Below are positions 28,296 through 40,791 of a DNA stretch of 64,000 nucleotides, piece after piece. This stretch comes from Wuchereria bancrofti (Eukaryota; Nematoda; Chromadorea; Rhabditida; Onchocercidae), in NCBI GenBank assembly GCA_005281725.1, contig SSBO01000003.1, positions 1,015,396-1,079,395 on the forward strand, written 5' to 3'. The position numbers and the translations under genes were made by a program. The notes beneath the pieces were generated by a model that searched no databases, was not told the DNA's origin, and was given only the letters and a program-made list of their open reading frames with translations. How positions within the stretch are numbered: the first letter of the stretch is position 1; each line of letters begins with the position of its first letter.

Positions 28296-31200
28296 TCATT
28301 TTTGAGAATGCTTAACGGATTGATTTCTTTTCTGTCCTGTGAAGATGTGACGCTTCCTGCGTTTAACTGGTAATTCTATAGCGGATACCTAAATATTGAG
28401 ATTTGCATGATACTCATAACAAACTTGCGTAATTTCAAGAAAAATCCTAACCGAAATATAATTTGAACTGCTAGGTCTCGATTTGCATATTGTGTTTAAG
28501 AATACATACCTGGAGCTTTTTTCACTAATAACAAGTCGAAAATTGGACTTGTAAAATTAAGTGGTAAGTTTGTCAAAGTTAATTCGAAAGCACATTGCTA
28601 GGTTTAAAACAAACCTGAAGAGGCCAACCACCACCAATAACACCGGCTTGTACGGCGGCACCAGTTACAACAGCTAATTCCGGATCAACACCATGATTTG
28701 CTGCCTTCCTAAAAATAGTCAAATGCAAAGACCAATGTCTTGAATTTCAAGTGATTGATTCAGAATGAAAAAAGCTAAGCATGATTCAACTTGATATATA
28801 TTGATCTACATAGGTATCGGCCTAAACCATCCAGTGTTCAGTTTATTTTTTTTTTATTGTTACTGAGATGATAATCTATGCTTAGATTCTTCTTCGCTTG
28901 TACTAATTTTGTTCATTCAGTCCACCAACAAAAAAAATCAAGAAATTTACCCGAAGTAACGACCAACAACGGAACGAACACGCGGTATGCGAGTTGAACC
29001 ACCCACCAGTACAATTTCATCGATATCGGATGCCTTTATTTCAGCGTCATTTAAAGCTGCTTCTATTGGTTCTATGATACTTTCAAACAAATCTTCATTC
29101 AAAAATTCGAAGTCGTCACGTGTAAGCTGAAAACGAAAACATTTTTTTATTAAAAATCTTCAGAAGTTGAATCTCTAAATAATTTCAAAACCTTATAATC
29201 ATTACTCTATAAATCATCTTCCCAAGTGACCGTAAATTTAAATCGATGTTTGTAGCAGGAAGTGTAGTAAGTTGAATTTTTGCAGCTTCAATTGCGAGGC
29301 GCAACTGTTGGATATCTTCTTGGTCATCAAGTGCCTTGCCATACTTCTCTTTTATATGCTGTAAATGAACAAGGCACAGGTAACAGATTTAAGATACAAT
29401 CATAATTAGCTGTGTAAGTTCCAAAACATTTGGAAGCAATATTTCAATTAAACACCAATAAAACTTAAACTTGGATAAACACGCGACAAGTTGAATGTTC
29501 CAGACTTTAAATATTTAGTTGCATATAAAACATCATATACATTTCAGTTTTGAATTTATCAGAATCAGGACTACAAATATAAGGAAAAATATGTAAAAAA
29601 TATTAACCTGCATCAAATGACTTTGGACACGATTATTAAAATCTTGGCCACCAAGCCTATTGTTGCCAGCCATTGCCACAGTCATAAATATGCCTCCTTG
29701 CAACCACAATATCGAAACATCTAATGTACCTCCACCTTAAATGAACTATTAGTTATAAAAGGCATGGTAAAACAAAACAATGAATCAAAAAAAGAAAAAA
29801 GGTATCCAATGTAAATTTCAAAAGAATATAATGAAACAAATGCCTGAAGTGCAACATATTGTGCAGCATTCTTGGATTTTATTTCAAGAACCACACATTA
29901 AAAATATATAAGTAAATAAAACTGACCTAAATCAACTACAACAATGTACTGAACGTCTTTTTTCTTATGTAAACCGTAAGCAAGGGCAGCTGCGGTTGGC
30001 TCACTAATTACACGGCGACTTTCCATTCCTAAAAGCATGCATTAGCAAAAAATATCTGCATGAAAAAATGCTGTTCTCATGTAAATGAATTTCAAATAAA
30101 ATTTCAAGACGGCAATTTTTTTTTTGTAATTAAGAACAAACCGGCTTTTTCAACAGCTAGTGAAGTAGCATTCCGTTGTTCTTCATCAAATTCAGCTGGA
30201 ACAGAAATAACTGCCCAAATAATTTTTGTTCCATATTTCTTCTCGGCTGCTTTTCGAAGATAATTTATTATTATTGCACCAACTTCTTCTGGTCTTATTT
30301 TCCTATGAAAAAAATAAAACATCTGGATCAGCGAGCTATGGAAGTCTTGTGATTCTGAGAGAACAAATACGAACTTTATGAAAGACAACAATTTTTTCAA
30401 GGCAGCGACCCATTTTATATCACAGATGTGGATTATGAAAAATTTATGACTTACTTAATAACATTATTTTCCAGTGGTATGACAAAGAGCACTCGTCCTT
30501 CTATGTCTAACTCAATTTTAAACGGATATCTCTTTCTATCAACCTGTAAAAAAAAAACCTTTGAAAATCAGAACGTTAATACGTATGATTCGAGAATTTT
30601 CATATTTGAAAAATAATCACGACATAGTCGCAAGACTTTAAATGTTTCCCCAACAGATTTCTTGATTAGAAATCGAATCAGTTCTTTGGTTTGCACTTCT
30701 TTCTGCACTATATGCAGTTCTGACATGGAATGCACGTCATCAAAAAAAAACTAAAAAAGTTAAACGTGCTTATAAAACTAACCAAAAATATATTATTCAT
30801 ACTGGCTTTACAAACAGCGATATAAAAATAACACCTGAAATTGTGGGTCGTCTTCAGACAACTTTCTGCCAATGAAACGTTTGGCATCATATATTGTTCG
30901 TAGAGGATTGTGCTCTTGCTGTTCAACAGCTTTTGAACCCACTATTACTGTACCATTTGGCCTGTGATATTTAAAAATGATGTTGAAAAATAGAAAAAGA
31001 CCGAATTTCATTAACAACTGGAAAAAATCAAAAATGAGTGCTAATGATAACTTACAAAAATGCAACAACACTTGGAATACTTTGCCGCCCCGTCTCATCA
31101 GCAATTATATCTGTGATCCCAGTGACAGCTTGATATATGCCTATTGATGAAAATGTTGTGCCTAAATCGATAGCAGCAATTTTAGGTGCTGGAGGAGGTA

Positions 31201-31549
31201 ATCCATATTTTCGAGCCAAATAACCAGCCAAAAGTAGTGACAGTAAAGACGTCCCTGAAAGGATAAAAATCTACGAATTACAGACGATAAAACTATCCTA
31301 CTTTACATTTAAATTTCTAAAATGCAAGTAAGTTCAAAAAAATAAAATGTAATATCATTGCTGAACGGATATATTCAGTTGTGCTATTTGACAATTTGAA
31401 GTATTTTAATCGTACAGTGGGTAACTTAATGCGATACCTGAGAAGTACGTATAATGTAGAAAATGGAAACGTACTGTAACGTAAATAACGTTGTATCATA
31501 CGTAAACAGTAATAAGTAATTTACCCAATAATGATACTGAGAACGACAT
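28296..31549 (-). CDS. HSPA13: HSPA13/Stch, microsomal Hsp70 ATPase-core protein
   Basis: Eleven exons on the minus strand: 31525-31549, 31056-31254, 30835-30961, 30455-30543, 30142-30302, 29927-30028, 29608-29735, 29206-29358, 28951-29126, 28615-28708 and 28296-28388, giving 448 residues (human HSPA13 has 471). A hydrophobic N-terminal signal/anchor ([12 protein letters not shown]) precedes the Hsp70 nucleotide-binding domain: [53 protein letters not shown], and [13 protein letters not shown]. There is no Hsp70 substrate-binding domain; the protein ends in a short basic tail, as in the Stch family. It is expected in the ER/microsomal compartment. The tiny first exon is supported by phase and by the signal sequence running across the junction. 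Confidence 0.94.
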
Positions 31550-32727
31550 ATGCGAATGGCGTCGAAATCCCCAAACGTAATATCTCCGTTATAATACATA
31601 TAATACCATTGTGCTGTAACAGTCGTATGATTACGTATTATTTTGATTTGGTTACGTACGTTGCTACTACGAAATCTTTACGTAAGTTAGAGCAAATTAG
31701 GTGAATTATTAGTTTGTGTGGAACAAACAAACTGCTGAAAAAATCATTGCAAAAGAATTTCAACTACAATCACATAACAACCAGAAAATGATAACATTCA
31801 ACTCTTCGCGGCTAACCGCGAAATATCGGTCTTTTTGAAGTCAACGTGGAAAAGGATCTCCTGAAATTGTACTGATAGGAAATGCATTCGTTTATTTTCC
31901 TCTCATCAAATTTAGACTGAATTGAAGAATATTGCAAACAATCCGTAAAAAAAGAGTCGAATCCGTAAAACGATTCTGATTACATTACAATCCGTAAAAA
32001 GATTCTGATTACATTACAATCCGTAAAAAGATTCTGATTACAATACAATCCGTAAAAAGATTCTGATTACAATACAATCCGTAAAAAGATTCTGATTACA
32101 TTACAATCCGTAAAAAGATTCTGATTACAATACAGTCCGTAAGAAGATTCTGATTATAATAAACTGCTTCAATCCAGTATTATTCAAATATTTGAGGATT
32201 AGTTTCAAGGTTTATGAAGAGAAGTAATTTAATGAAATGAATTATTTGTAGTGGTTGTTCGTCATACTAAGCGGTTAAATTCTAATATCAATTTGAAAGG
32301 TTGCGAAATTTTTAAATTTATCATTTGTGCAAATGAATTGTTTGTTTATAAGTAAATGAATGTTTGGTGATAAATAGTGCGAGCACACTTCTGATACTTC
32401 AGTCTAATTAACTGATAATCATCTGTTTGTAATATTCAAGATATATAAATTTCTGCTTTAATTTGAAATCAAACATTTTGACCTTTACATTTGGAGGCCA
32501 GAGAAATAGGTCATAATTTGGAATTTGAAAAATATTATACACATTTGTAAAACAAACACTAAATAAATAAATTGTACGATCAAAGATGGTAGTAAAAATT
32601 GCTAAATGAAAGTACTACTCAAAATAAAAAAAAACAAACAAAATTTTTTAAACTTGAACTATCCTGAATTTTTCCAACTTTTAAAATGCAAGTAAAAAAA
32701 TGTTACAAAATTTCAGTACTAAACTTA
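31550..32727. promoter_or_regulatory. Divergent intergenic region between HSPA13 and a PPP phosphatase
   Basis: The two flanking genes are head to head, so this 1.18 kb should contain both promoters. It includes a 29-bp minisatellite. A TTTCAG acceptor at about 32711-32716, just before the phosphatase start, looks like a trans-splice site. No specific factor site was recognised. Confidence 0.5.
31939..32160. repeat. 29-bp minisatellite, about seven copies
   Basis: The unit reads approximately TCCGTAAAAAGATTCTGATT followed by ACAWTACAA. The first unit is degenerate, the middle units are nearly identical, and the last has GTAAGAAG and ATTATAAT variants. Confidence 0.95.
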
Positions 32728-35700
32728 ATGTCTCGAAATTCGGTAATTCAGCATAGTTTGCCATGTCCACCACTGCAACAGGAGGAAGTTGATCAGCTTA
32801 TTCATGGAATGTTGAATAGTTGTGGTGGAGAATGTCCTCTCAATGAAGTGATCACTTTAGAAAAACTTTTTTTTGTAAGAATCACTATTTCATTTTGAAG
32901 TTGAAAATAAGAAGAAAGAAAGAGAAAAGAAAGTAAAAAAAAAAAAAAGTAGCTTTTGGAGAAGTTTGTTTAGATTAGCTCTGATTACAAAAATTGAATC
33001 ACTCAATAGATATAGTCTATAAATCTTGTTGACCTTATCGGAATAGATATCATCATCGATTGCATTTGAAATACTTTTATCGATTATCCTGACAACAACA
33101 ATGATAATCTATTCGAGAAGATATGCGGAAATGTCATCCGTTTGCAGATTTGTCACAAAACAGTTGATCTCTTAAGAGAGTGTGATACATTGGAGTACAT
33201 TCATGATCCAGATGGTGTTGCTATATTTGGTGATCTGCATGGTAGTTTATATGATTTATTTAGAGGAATAAAGGATTCTGGTTGGCCCACCGAAAGAACT
33301 TTAATTTTTCTTGGTTAGTTGATGAAACATACTTACTATAATATTGTTTGTTGTAATTTAAATATTCAAAGAATTTAAGAATTATTTTTCAAATAATTAT
33401 ATTGCATTAAAAAAAAAAAAAATGTGTGAATCTTTCATTGCTTACTTCAATTTTATTATTTTAATGTAAAAATTGATATAAGAATCGATAGGAGATTACA
33501 TTGATCGTGGGAAGCATTCTCTCGAGATGGTATTATTACTTTTTTTATTGAAATTACGCTATCCAAAACGAATGTATATGCTACGTGGTAATCATGAAAC
33601 AATGAGTCAATGTTATGCAAATGAAGATGAGGAAAATGGATTAATTCGAAATGTGTGTGTGTGTGTATTTCATTTTGTAATTTAAATTTGATTACTGATA
33701 TTTTATCTGATTATTTCACTTTACATGAATTGCCGAATATTCACGATGTATTGAGAGAGAGTTCTGAATTGTTAGTATTTTTGAATTGTATCATTTCTTG
33801 CAAGAGTTGTTGACACTTTTTGTAGCTTAAATTAACAGTGCAAAAGTTTTTGTTTTTACAGATTGAGCGCTGTTATCCGAATGCTGATAGGAACTTGATA
33901 CTATTTAATATCAATTTTGTTTTCGATCACTTACCACTTGCTGCTATATTATCAGGTTAGCATAATCAGTAGTACAGACATTAATGTATCGAAAATTTTT
34001 CATTCTGATAAGGGAGATAACATTGAGAATTTAGAGAAGTGAATAGTAGACTTTGAAAAGGTTTTGCTTAAATTTCTGTTGAAAATTTTTACGACAATAA
34101 AAAAACGCTTATTGATATAAATGATAAATGTCTCTTAGTATTAATAATTAATTAAAATATTTTCTCAGTATTAACAATATTGTCCCCCCAAAAAAAAAAA
34201 TCACAAGAAGATGATATCAATTCAAATTATAGAAGTTATTGCAGATCAAGTATTACTTTGTCATGGTGGTATCTCACAATTCATTAAATCAAGGGAAGAT
34301 ATTGCTCAAATACCACGTCCATTAACATGGCTTGCACCAGAAACAAATGTTTTTCATATAAGCATTATGACAGATATTCTATGGGCTGATCCATCCAAGC
34401 AAATAACGTTTGTTTTTCTTTAAATCTCACTAGCATTCAATAATTTCACTATTTAAGCATTCAGAATTTTAAAATTTGCAAATAAGATGATAGAGATTCA
34501 GTGGAATAAAATGTTCAGTATGAGCTTGAAAATTTACATATAAACTAACTTATATTTGCTTACATTCATGCTTACGGTCATAACTTCAAAAGCTTAAAGT
34601 GTAGAATTTTTACATAAAATTTTGCATTAGCATGACATTCTCAATTCGATATCACTATTGTTCAAAACAATTTTCAGTCTTTAGATCAAAATATTCACCT
34701 TCTGAACGTGGTGCATCATATTTTTTCAATCGAAGAGCGCTAAAAGAGAAACTACGAGAATTAAATTGTCGAGCTCTCATACGTGGTCATGAAGCTAATA
34801 CAGTAAGTTTTAATGGTAATTGTAATATCACGTGAATTATTGTGAACAGTATGATTTGATCACGTGAGTGATTTCATTAACTCGTCATTAATCACTCCAA
34901 ATAATCATTTCTTCTGTTTTCTAATTTCTTTTTTTCTTGTAATTTCTTGCAAATGACAGATTCCTTATCATTGCTAATAGCATATATTATAATTTTTAAT
35001 GCTAATTTTACTTCTTACTAAATATAAAGAGCAAAGAACACATTAAAATTCAAATAAATTTTTTCATGCTACTTTTTTTTTCATGTATAATATAAAGTGA
35101 AGAAGCCAATAATCTTTTCTTAATCTATTACAGAGTGGTTTTATGAAGGTATTTAATGGTCTTTGTTATACTGTACATTCATCACCTGCAGCTGGTGACG
35201 AATATTATGTCGCAGCTATTTTATTGCTCGATTTCGATGACACTACAAAACTCTTAACAGGTCATGCAGTGTATCATTCTACAAAAGGAAATTTGGAGCA
35301 TTTAAGAGAAGATTTGAGTGCAAACTTTGAAGAAATAAGGTATGTGATGTTTAATTTCATCTTTTTAATATCATCTATTTTATTTAAATTTAAATTTAAA
35401 TATCAGAATATCCATGTTACATACTTCATCGAGCTATATTTTCACGCTACATGCATATGACGTAAATAAAACTCTTAGACATCTTTATCCACTTGATCCG
35501 GCTGACCAAACAATGTCACAATGTTGGTCATGTATGAAATTTATGGAAGGTGTATCAGAAGCAATTTTCAAATGGCAACGATGTCTTTCACATTTCGATT
35601 ACTACATGATAATGCGAGTTTGTTGTTATTGATCACTAAAATATATCAAACGGAATTTTTAATTTTCACTTTTATAATAAGATGAAAAGATGGATAGCAG

Positions 35701-36356
35701 CTTGATGATAAAACATAACTTCAAAACTTGTCATAAATTTGATAAACAAAATTTGCTTTTTCTCATTTGATGCAAACTTTGAAGAAATACTGTTAGATTT
35801 TTTGTTCATATAATTTGTTAGTTAAAGGAATGAATGAAATTTCCAGGAATACCGAATTGGTGAACATAACTTTCCGTTTGAGGAAGATTTCTTTGATGAA
35901 TTGGATTCTCTAACTGAAGACAATTTGCATGAATTGTATAGGATTGCTGCGCTTCAATATCCCAAATTTCTCAATTTATTGATAAGTGAAAATTGTACGT
36001 TTGTAAAACAATAGTCAACTGGTGATAAGATCAGATATACGGGTGATAAATCAACAGTTGTGAAATGATAACATGCGTGATTTGAGTAGTTTGACTTTAA
36101 GCAATTAAAAAATTTTAATGGAGTACGAATATTAATCAGCAATGCTTAACTAACTATATTGATTGTTCTCGAAAAAAAAAAGAAGAATTGTGTAATGTTT
36201 TGGAACTTTGATCTTGTTGAGTATTTTATGAACCATGTTGAAGATTTGTTAAGTATAAGTGGAACACAACGGTCTAAAGAAGTACCAGAATATGATTTCA
36301 AATTCGTGTTACCTTCATCCGAAGAAAAATGGCCATTTCTAGAAATTCATGATTGA
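32728..36356 (+). CDS. Divergent PPP-family serine/threonine phosphatase (PP1-like)
   Basis: Ten exons: 32728-32874, 33148-33313, 33492-33652, 33862-33955, 34245-34407, 34685-34802, 35134-35339, 35407-35617, 35847-36002 and about 36222-36356, near 518 residues. All PPP metal and catalytic motifs are present in order: GDLHG, GDYIDRG, LRGNHE, CHGG and RGHE. Residues around them follow PP1 (for example LPLAAIL, ILWADP, ERGASYFF). The SAPNYCGEFDN strand-loop of PP1 is replaced by HSSPAAGDE, and about 200 residues of unrecognised C-terminal extension follow. The start at 32728 follows a TTTCAG acceptor; an in-frame ATG at 32686 lies before it. The last two junctions are uncertain, and without the final intron the protein would stop at 36014. 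It looks like one of the fast-evolving nematode PP1-like phosphatases. Its substrate is unknown. Confidence 0.82.
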
Positions 36357-38300
36357 TAATGCATGCTGCTTGTTTTTTAACTAGTAATTTTTCTAAATTA
36401 AAAACATTTCCTTTATTTTTAATGCTATAAGAGATTTCATTTCAATTCGGCTAGCATTTTATTTCAATTCTTTGTTTCGCTAATTTTATGTCATAAATAA
36501 AGTTGAAATAAATACTCAACTGATATATTTCATTTTAATGAACGAAAGATATGTCGTGAGAAACAAATGACAAACATCATTGCTTAACTTTATGTTCATT
36601 ACAGATCTTAACGAAGCAGAAAGCAAAATGATAATCAAACAGTCGTGATAATTCAAAATACGATATCTTGTATATTAATTAGATAATCAAAATGAATTTG
36701 CGTAAATTGCAAGATTTATTTTTAGTTTCAGAGACATGCTCAAATGTCACTGTAAACAATTAATGCAAATATAAAACTTTTGATGGCATTAGTCATAATA
36801 TAAATACTTTTTGTTTCTACTCATTTTTGATCAAATATTCTTTAAAAAAAGATTATGCTTGAGATTGAATCAGTGAAGTACATGTTAATATTATATATAA
36901 AAGAAAAAAAATATTGTAACACAAGGTACGACAAGGTTGATTGCTTTCTGAAAAAAATTCAGTTACTAAAGTTTAAAGTTGAATTTATCCATTTAACTAC
37001 CAAATTCTTTTGCTAATTAGTCTCTGCATATTCATTAATCCTTTTCATCTAATTAATTTCTGAGGCGTATTCTTTCAGTGAAATCAGAGATGATTAAATC
37101 ATAGCATTTTAATATTATTTATTCATACTTCTTCTATGATACAGATAGTTCTAAAGCACAGAATATTCCACTCTTATAAATTGAAACTGTAACTGAAAAA
37201 TATGAATATAAATTATATAAATTCCTTCACTACACAATAAGGAACAAAAAATATCCATCAATCAAAATACATTTTCAATCTAGTTATAATTCCGTTTCAA
37301 AATTGACATGTTGACATATAGTGAAATATGGTGAAAAAATAAAATATTGCCGCAAATTCGACAATACTTCGCAAAAGTGATACTTCTAGTAAGAATGTTG
37401 TAATTTGTGAATGCGTACTAATTATCAATACTGCACAATTGAACTAACCAAATAGCTAAACATAGTTTAGAATTTTCGAAAAGAGTGGCCATAAGTCGAA
37501 TTTTATTTACTCAGTTGTTCAGTTCATTATTTACTTTCTTATATTTATAAAATTATTCTTATACTTTCTTATATTTATAAAAAAAGAAGCAAGAACATCT
37601 AAACTGAAATATATATTTGTTACAAATAAGTAAAGATGTCGGTTGTAAATTAATAGAATATTTAAAAATTATTCAGAAAAAATTCAGAATTCAGAAAGAT
37701 TAATGTTGTTAGTTAAATTTGAATATTATGAGGAGGAAAAATAGTCTAGGATATATTGACTACCACCAGTGGTCCAAATTAAGAGACATGGTGACACATC
37801 ACTGTCACGTCCGACCTGTAAGACAACTTACTAAGCACCAATCCATTTTGTCATTACTATCCAATATGATTTCCGCTGTGTCTATTGCAACAAGACTTAC
37901 CTGTACAGTTAGTTATCCAGGTGTTTGCAACAAGCACAGATAGACAGACCTCTTCACAAGTCTTCTTCGTGAAGCCAAACTTCATTCGTTTCACATCGTT
38001 TTTATTAGGAATATTGAATATGTTTAACAATTTTTTGCATTAAAGTATTTGGTCAGCTAGTTAGTATTTCGGGATGTCATCCATTTCAGAAATTCATAAT
38101 TTTAGAATGTCTTAAATACTTACATAATTTGAACGAATAGCGTAACTTGATCAACCTTTTAATGCATCAACATTTAATGCATTTGAGATTCAGGTCTAAA
38201 AACTAGAGGAATGATCCATATTCTCAGTCTGCAGTTGCAATTTTTTAATAATGTATATTCGTAATATTTTATCAATGTATCGTCCTATTAACCAAACAAA
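36357..38300. other. Tail-to-tail intergenic region
   Basis: About 1.9 kb between convergent genes. AT-rich, with an imperfect duplication of ACTTTCTTATATTTATAAA near 37530-37580. A 74-codon frame at 37719-37943 has no recognisable domain and no splice context. Nothing else is visible. Confidence 0.55.
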
Positions 38301-39177
38301 TCAAAAGTTTATAACTGAAATATAGAGAGAAATTCTGGCTGCAGACTTTTTCCTTTCAATGAAGAATGCAGTGAGGAAATTTGAGAATGAAATCCATTGT
38401 CCTAAAAGAACAGTTATGGATAAACAAATGACAATAATTAGTGAATTGGAACATCGACAATGACCACTACTTAATGTTGCAAACATTTGTGGTGTCCCCA
38501 ACACTTTCTGATAACCTGAATAGAAATTCCGTAATGCTTCTGAACAGTTTTCTCCCTAAAATACAAAGGATGAGGATGAGTAAAAATGAATAACAGTTGT
38601 TACATTTGCACTCATTTCTTGATAATATCGAGAATCAATTGTATTTTAGATACAATCGCTTAGAATGTATTCATTCTAATAGATTTATTTTGCAAATAAT
38701 TCAACAAATATTTACCTGACAGCAACAATCACCATTTCCACTGCATACTACAGAGCCACCAACAAGTAGATCCATACTATAACAAACTTTACCAAGGTCT
38801 TCAGCACAGTTCATTTCTACACCTCCTTCATCAACCAACGAGACACATGCACTACAGTCGGTACGTCTGTATAATTGTTCGGATGTTGGATAGGACGATC
38901 TGTTTAAACGTTTAGAACGACTATTTCCTATCCATTGTTGACGATAGACATCACAAATTATACCTGGAATCATAGGATTTTACTTGAATTCATTAAAGAA
39001 ATTGTACATTTTGTTTGGCCAGGTGTTTCAGTTTCATTTTTTAAATCTTTTAAATACCTCTTTTGGGTTGAAGAATGCTTCGAAGAAAGTGATTACGTAG
39101 TTTATTATAGCAATTAATAGAAGCACAGCAACAAAGGTTATAACCACAATAGGTTGGACTCCTGCTACACATCACTC
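38301..39177 (-). CDS. Cysteine-rich membrane protein with two related modules (partial 5')
   Basis: Three phase-consistent exons on the minus strand: 39058-39177, 38716-38963 and 38301-38555. The peptide has two similar cysteine clusters, CCCASINCYNKLRNHF and CCCQGENCSEALRNFY, sharing the pattern CCC-x3-N-C-x3-L-R-N-x-F/Y. Between them are further cysteines (TDCSACVSL, MNCAEDL, KVCYSM, VVCSGN). A hydrophobic segment, NSLIIVICLSITVLL, lies near the C-terminus and would act as a membrane anchor. The layout recalls nematode extracellular cysteine-rich modules of the ET or Ly6 type, but no family can be assigned. Exon 39177 opens in phase 1, so a signal-peptide exon upstream is expected but was not found. 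If it does not exist, the ATG at 39172 would be the start. Confidence 0.55.
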
Positions 39178-40791
39178 CTAAATGAATAATTTCCAATATA
39201 ATATATCCAATATAAAAATATGAAAAACTTATTCGATACAGGATTAAAAGGTACAGAAAAGCTTATTTGATATAGGTTTAAAAGGACTTTAATTTCAGTT
39301 TTCCGTTATAATATACAGTATTGCAGAATTACCCCCAATTCCATTACCGATCGTATCACAGATGGTGAAAAATCTTAATAGTATAAAAAGGAAAACCGAA
39401 AAATTCGTTGAGAGTTTTACTCTCCTGACGTCCATTGCGACGACATCCGCTTATAAATACATTGAAGTGAAGAATTCCAAAACAGAAGGAACAGTTAGTT
39501 GCCTGAAATTGAATAACAATGTTGAGAAATGTTTACTTCGAAAGAAATTTAAAGAGAAATTAAAGATTTCCACTCCTATCACATTGACAGAATGAAATTT
39601 CCTTCGCGAAGAAATACTCCAAGAATTTGCAACTTCATTTTATTGCAAAGATAAACTTCCCGATTTTAATGATATTGACAAGTAATTGCCAAATTTAACA
39701 ACCACAGACTCTTTTTTATGACACATTAATGACACTACCGACCAAAATAACACTTCTTGGAATTATATTTGATCCGGGAGTCAAAAATACATCCAAATCC
39801 TGCGAATAAACATGACAAACGTAACATAGCATCGCATTCCTACCAATATTTATTAGAATGGCACAACAAAGCAACAACCGCATGTAGCAAAATAAATTTT
39901 ACCAATAGACCGTAATCCACATTAACACACACTTTGAAACAATGAGAATATGAATGAATCTCATTTAGATCGTTCATTTTCTTAAAATCGAAACTTCAGA
40001 AATACTGCCACTCTTCCTAGACAGCATTACAGACCACTGAAGAATTTGAATAATCTTTTTTATACAAAATGGCAGTTTCCATTTTCACGTCTAGATCCAA
40101 GCCTGTAACTATCCGCTCCACACATCAAATTTTATCAATATTTTTGAAAGCAGCATGGGGTAAACGAAAATGCAGAAAACGGCGATAAAGCTAAAAGTAG
40201 ATACTTATCACAAAAGCTTTAAACGTTAAACTTTTTCGTTGGATTTGTAATATATAATCTGGAGAAGCAATTCTGGAGAAAATGTTGTTACTTCGGTCGT
40301 TTAGTGATACACTGCACTTAATTATTTTATTAGGAACCGACTACAAAAAAGAACAGATTTTTTATACAGGAAACAAAAAAAAAATTGCAATCCACGCTGA
40401 AAATTGTGTACNNNNNNNNNNNNNNNNNNNNNGAGAAGCAATTCTGGAGAAAATGTTGTTACTTCGGTCGTTTAGTGATACACTGCACTTAATTATTTTA
40501 TTAGGAACCGACTACAAAAAAGAACAGATTTTTTATACAGGAAACAAAAAAAAAATTGCAATCCACGCTGAAAATTGTGTACAAATCAGATCTTTATTGC
40601 TTATATATATATATATATATACATTCAAAAAAGATTCGGATGGAAATGAAATCACTTCCTTGAAACTATACAATGTCCCCACGACTCTCCGAAAGAACAC
40701 AGATAAAATGGTTATGGGCTAGGAAACTCTCTTTGATAAATAAAGAATGTACAAGTAGAAGACAATTAGTTGTCATAGGTCGATACTCGCA
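39178..40791. other. Intergenic region with coding-like remnants and an assembly gap
   Basis: Plus-strand frames at 39362-39595 and 40590-40722 read like eroded coding sequence (for example KTEGTVSCLKLNNNVEKCLL, and GNEITSLKLYNVPTTLRK), interrupted by stops. They may be remnants of a retroelement or gene, but no domain is certain. The area also contains the N gap with duplicated flanks. Confidence 0.3.
40262..40582. repeat. 150-bp exact duplication flanking a 21-N gap
   Basis: Bases 40262-40411 and 40433-40582 are identical as far as I can compare them, and are separated only by N at 40412-40432. This is the signature of unmerged contig ends, so the true sequence probably has one copy. Confidence 0.9.

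Noticed and set aside
40282..40722. 146-codon frame containing X residues
   Set aside because: It runs through the N gap and counts the duplicated contig end twice, so it is an artefact.
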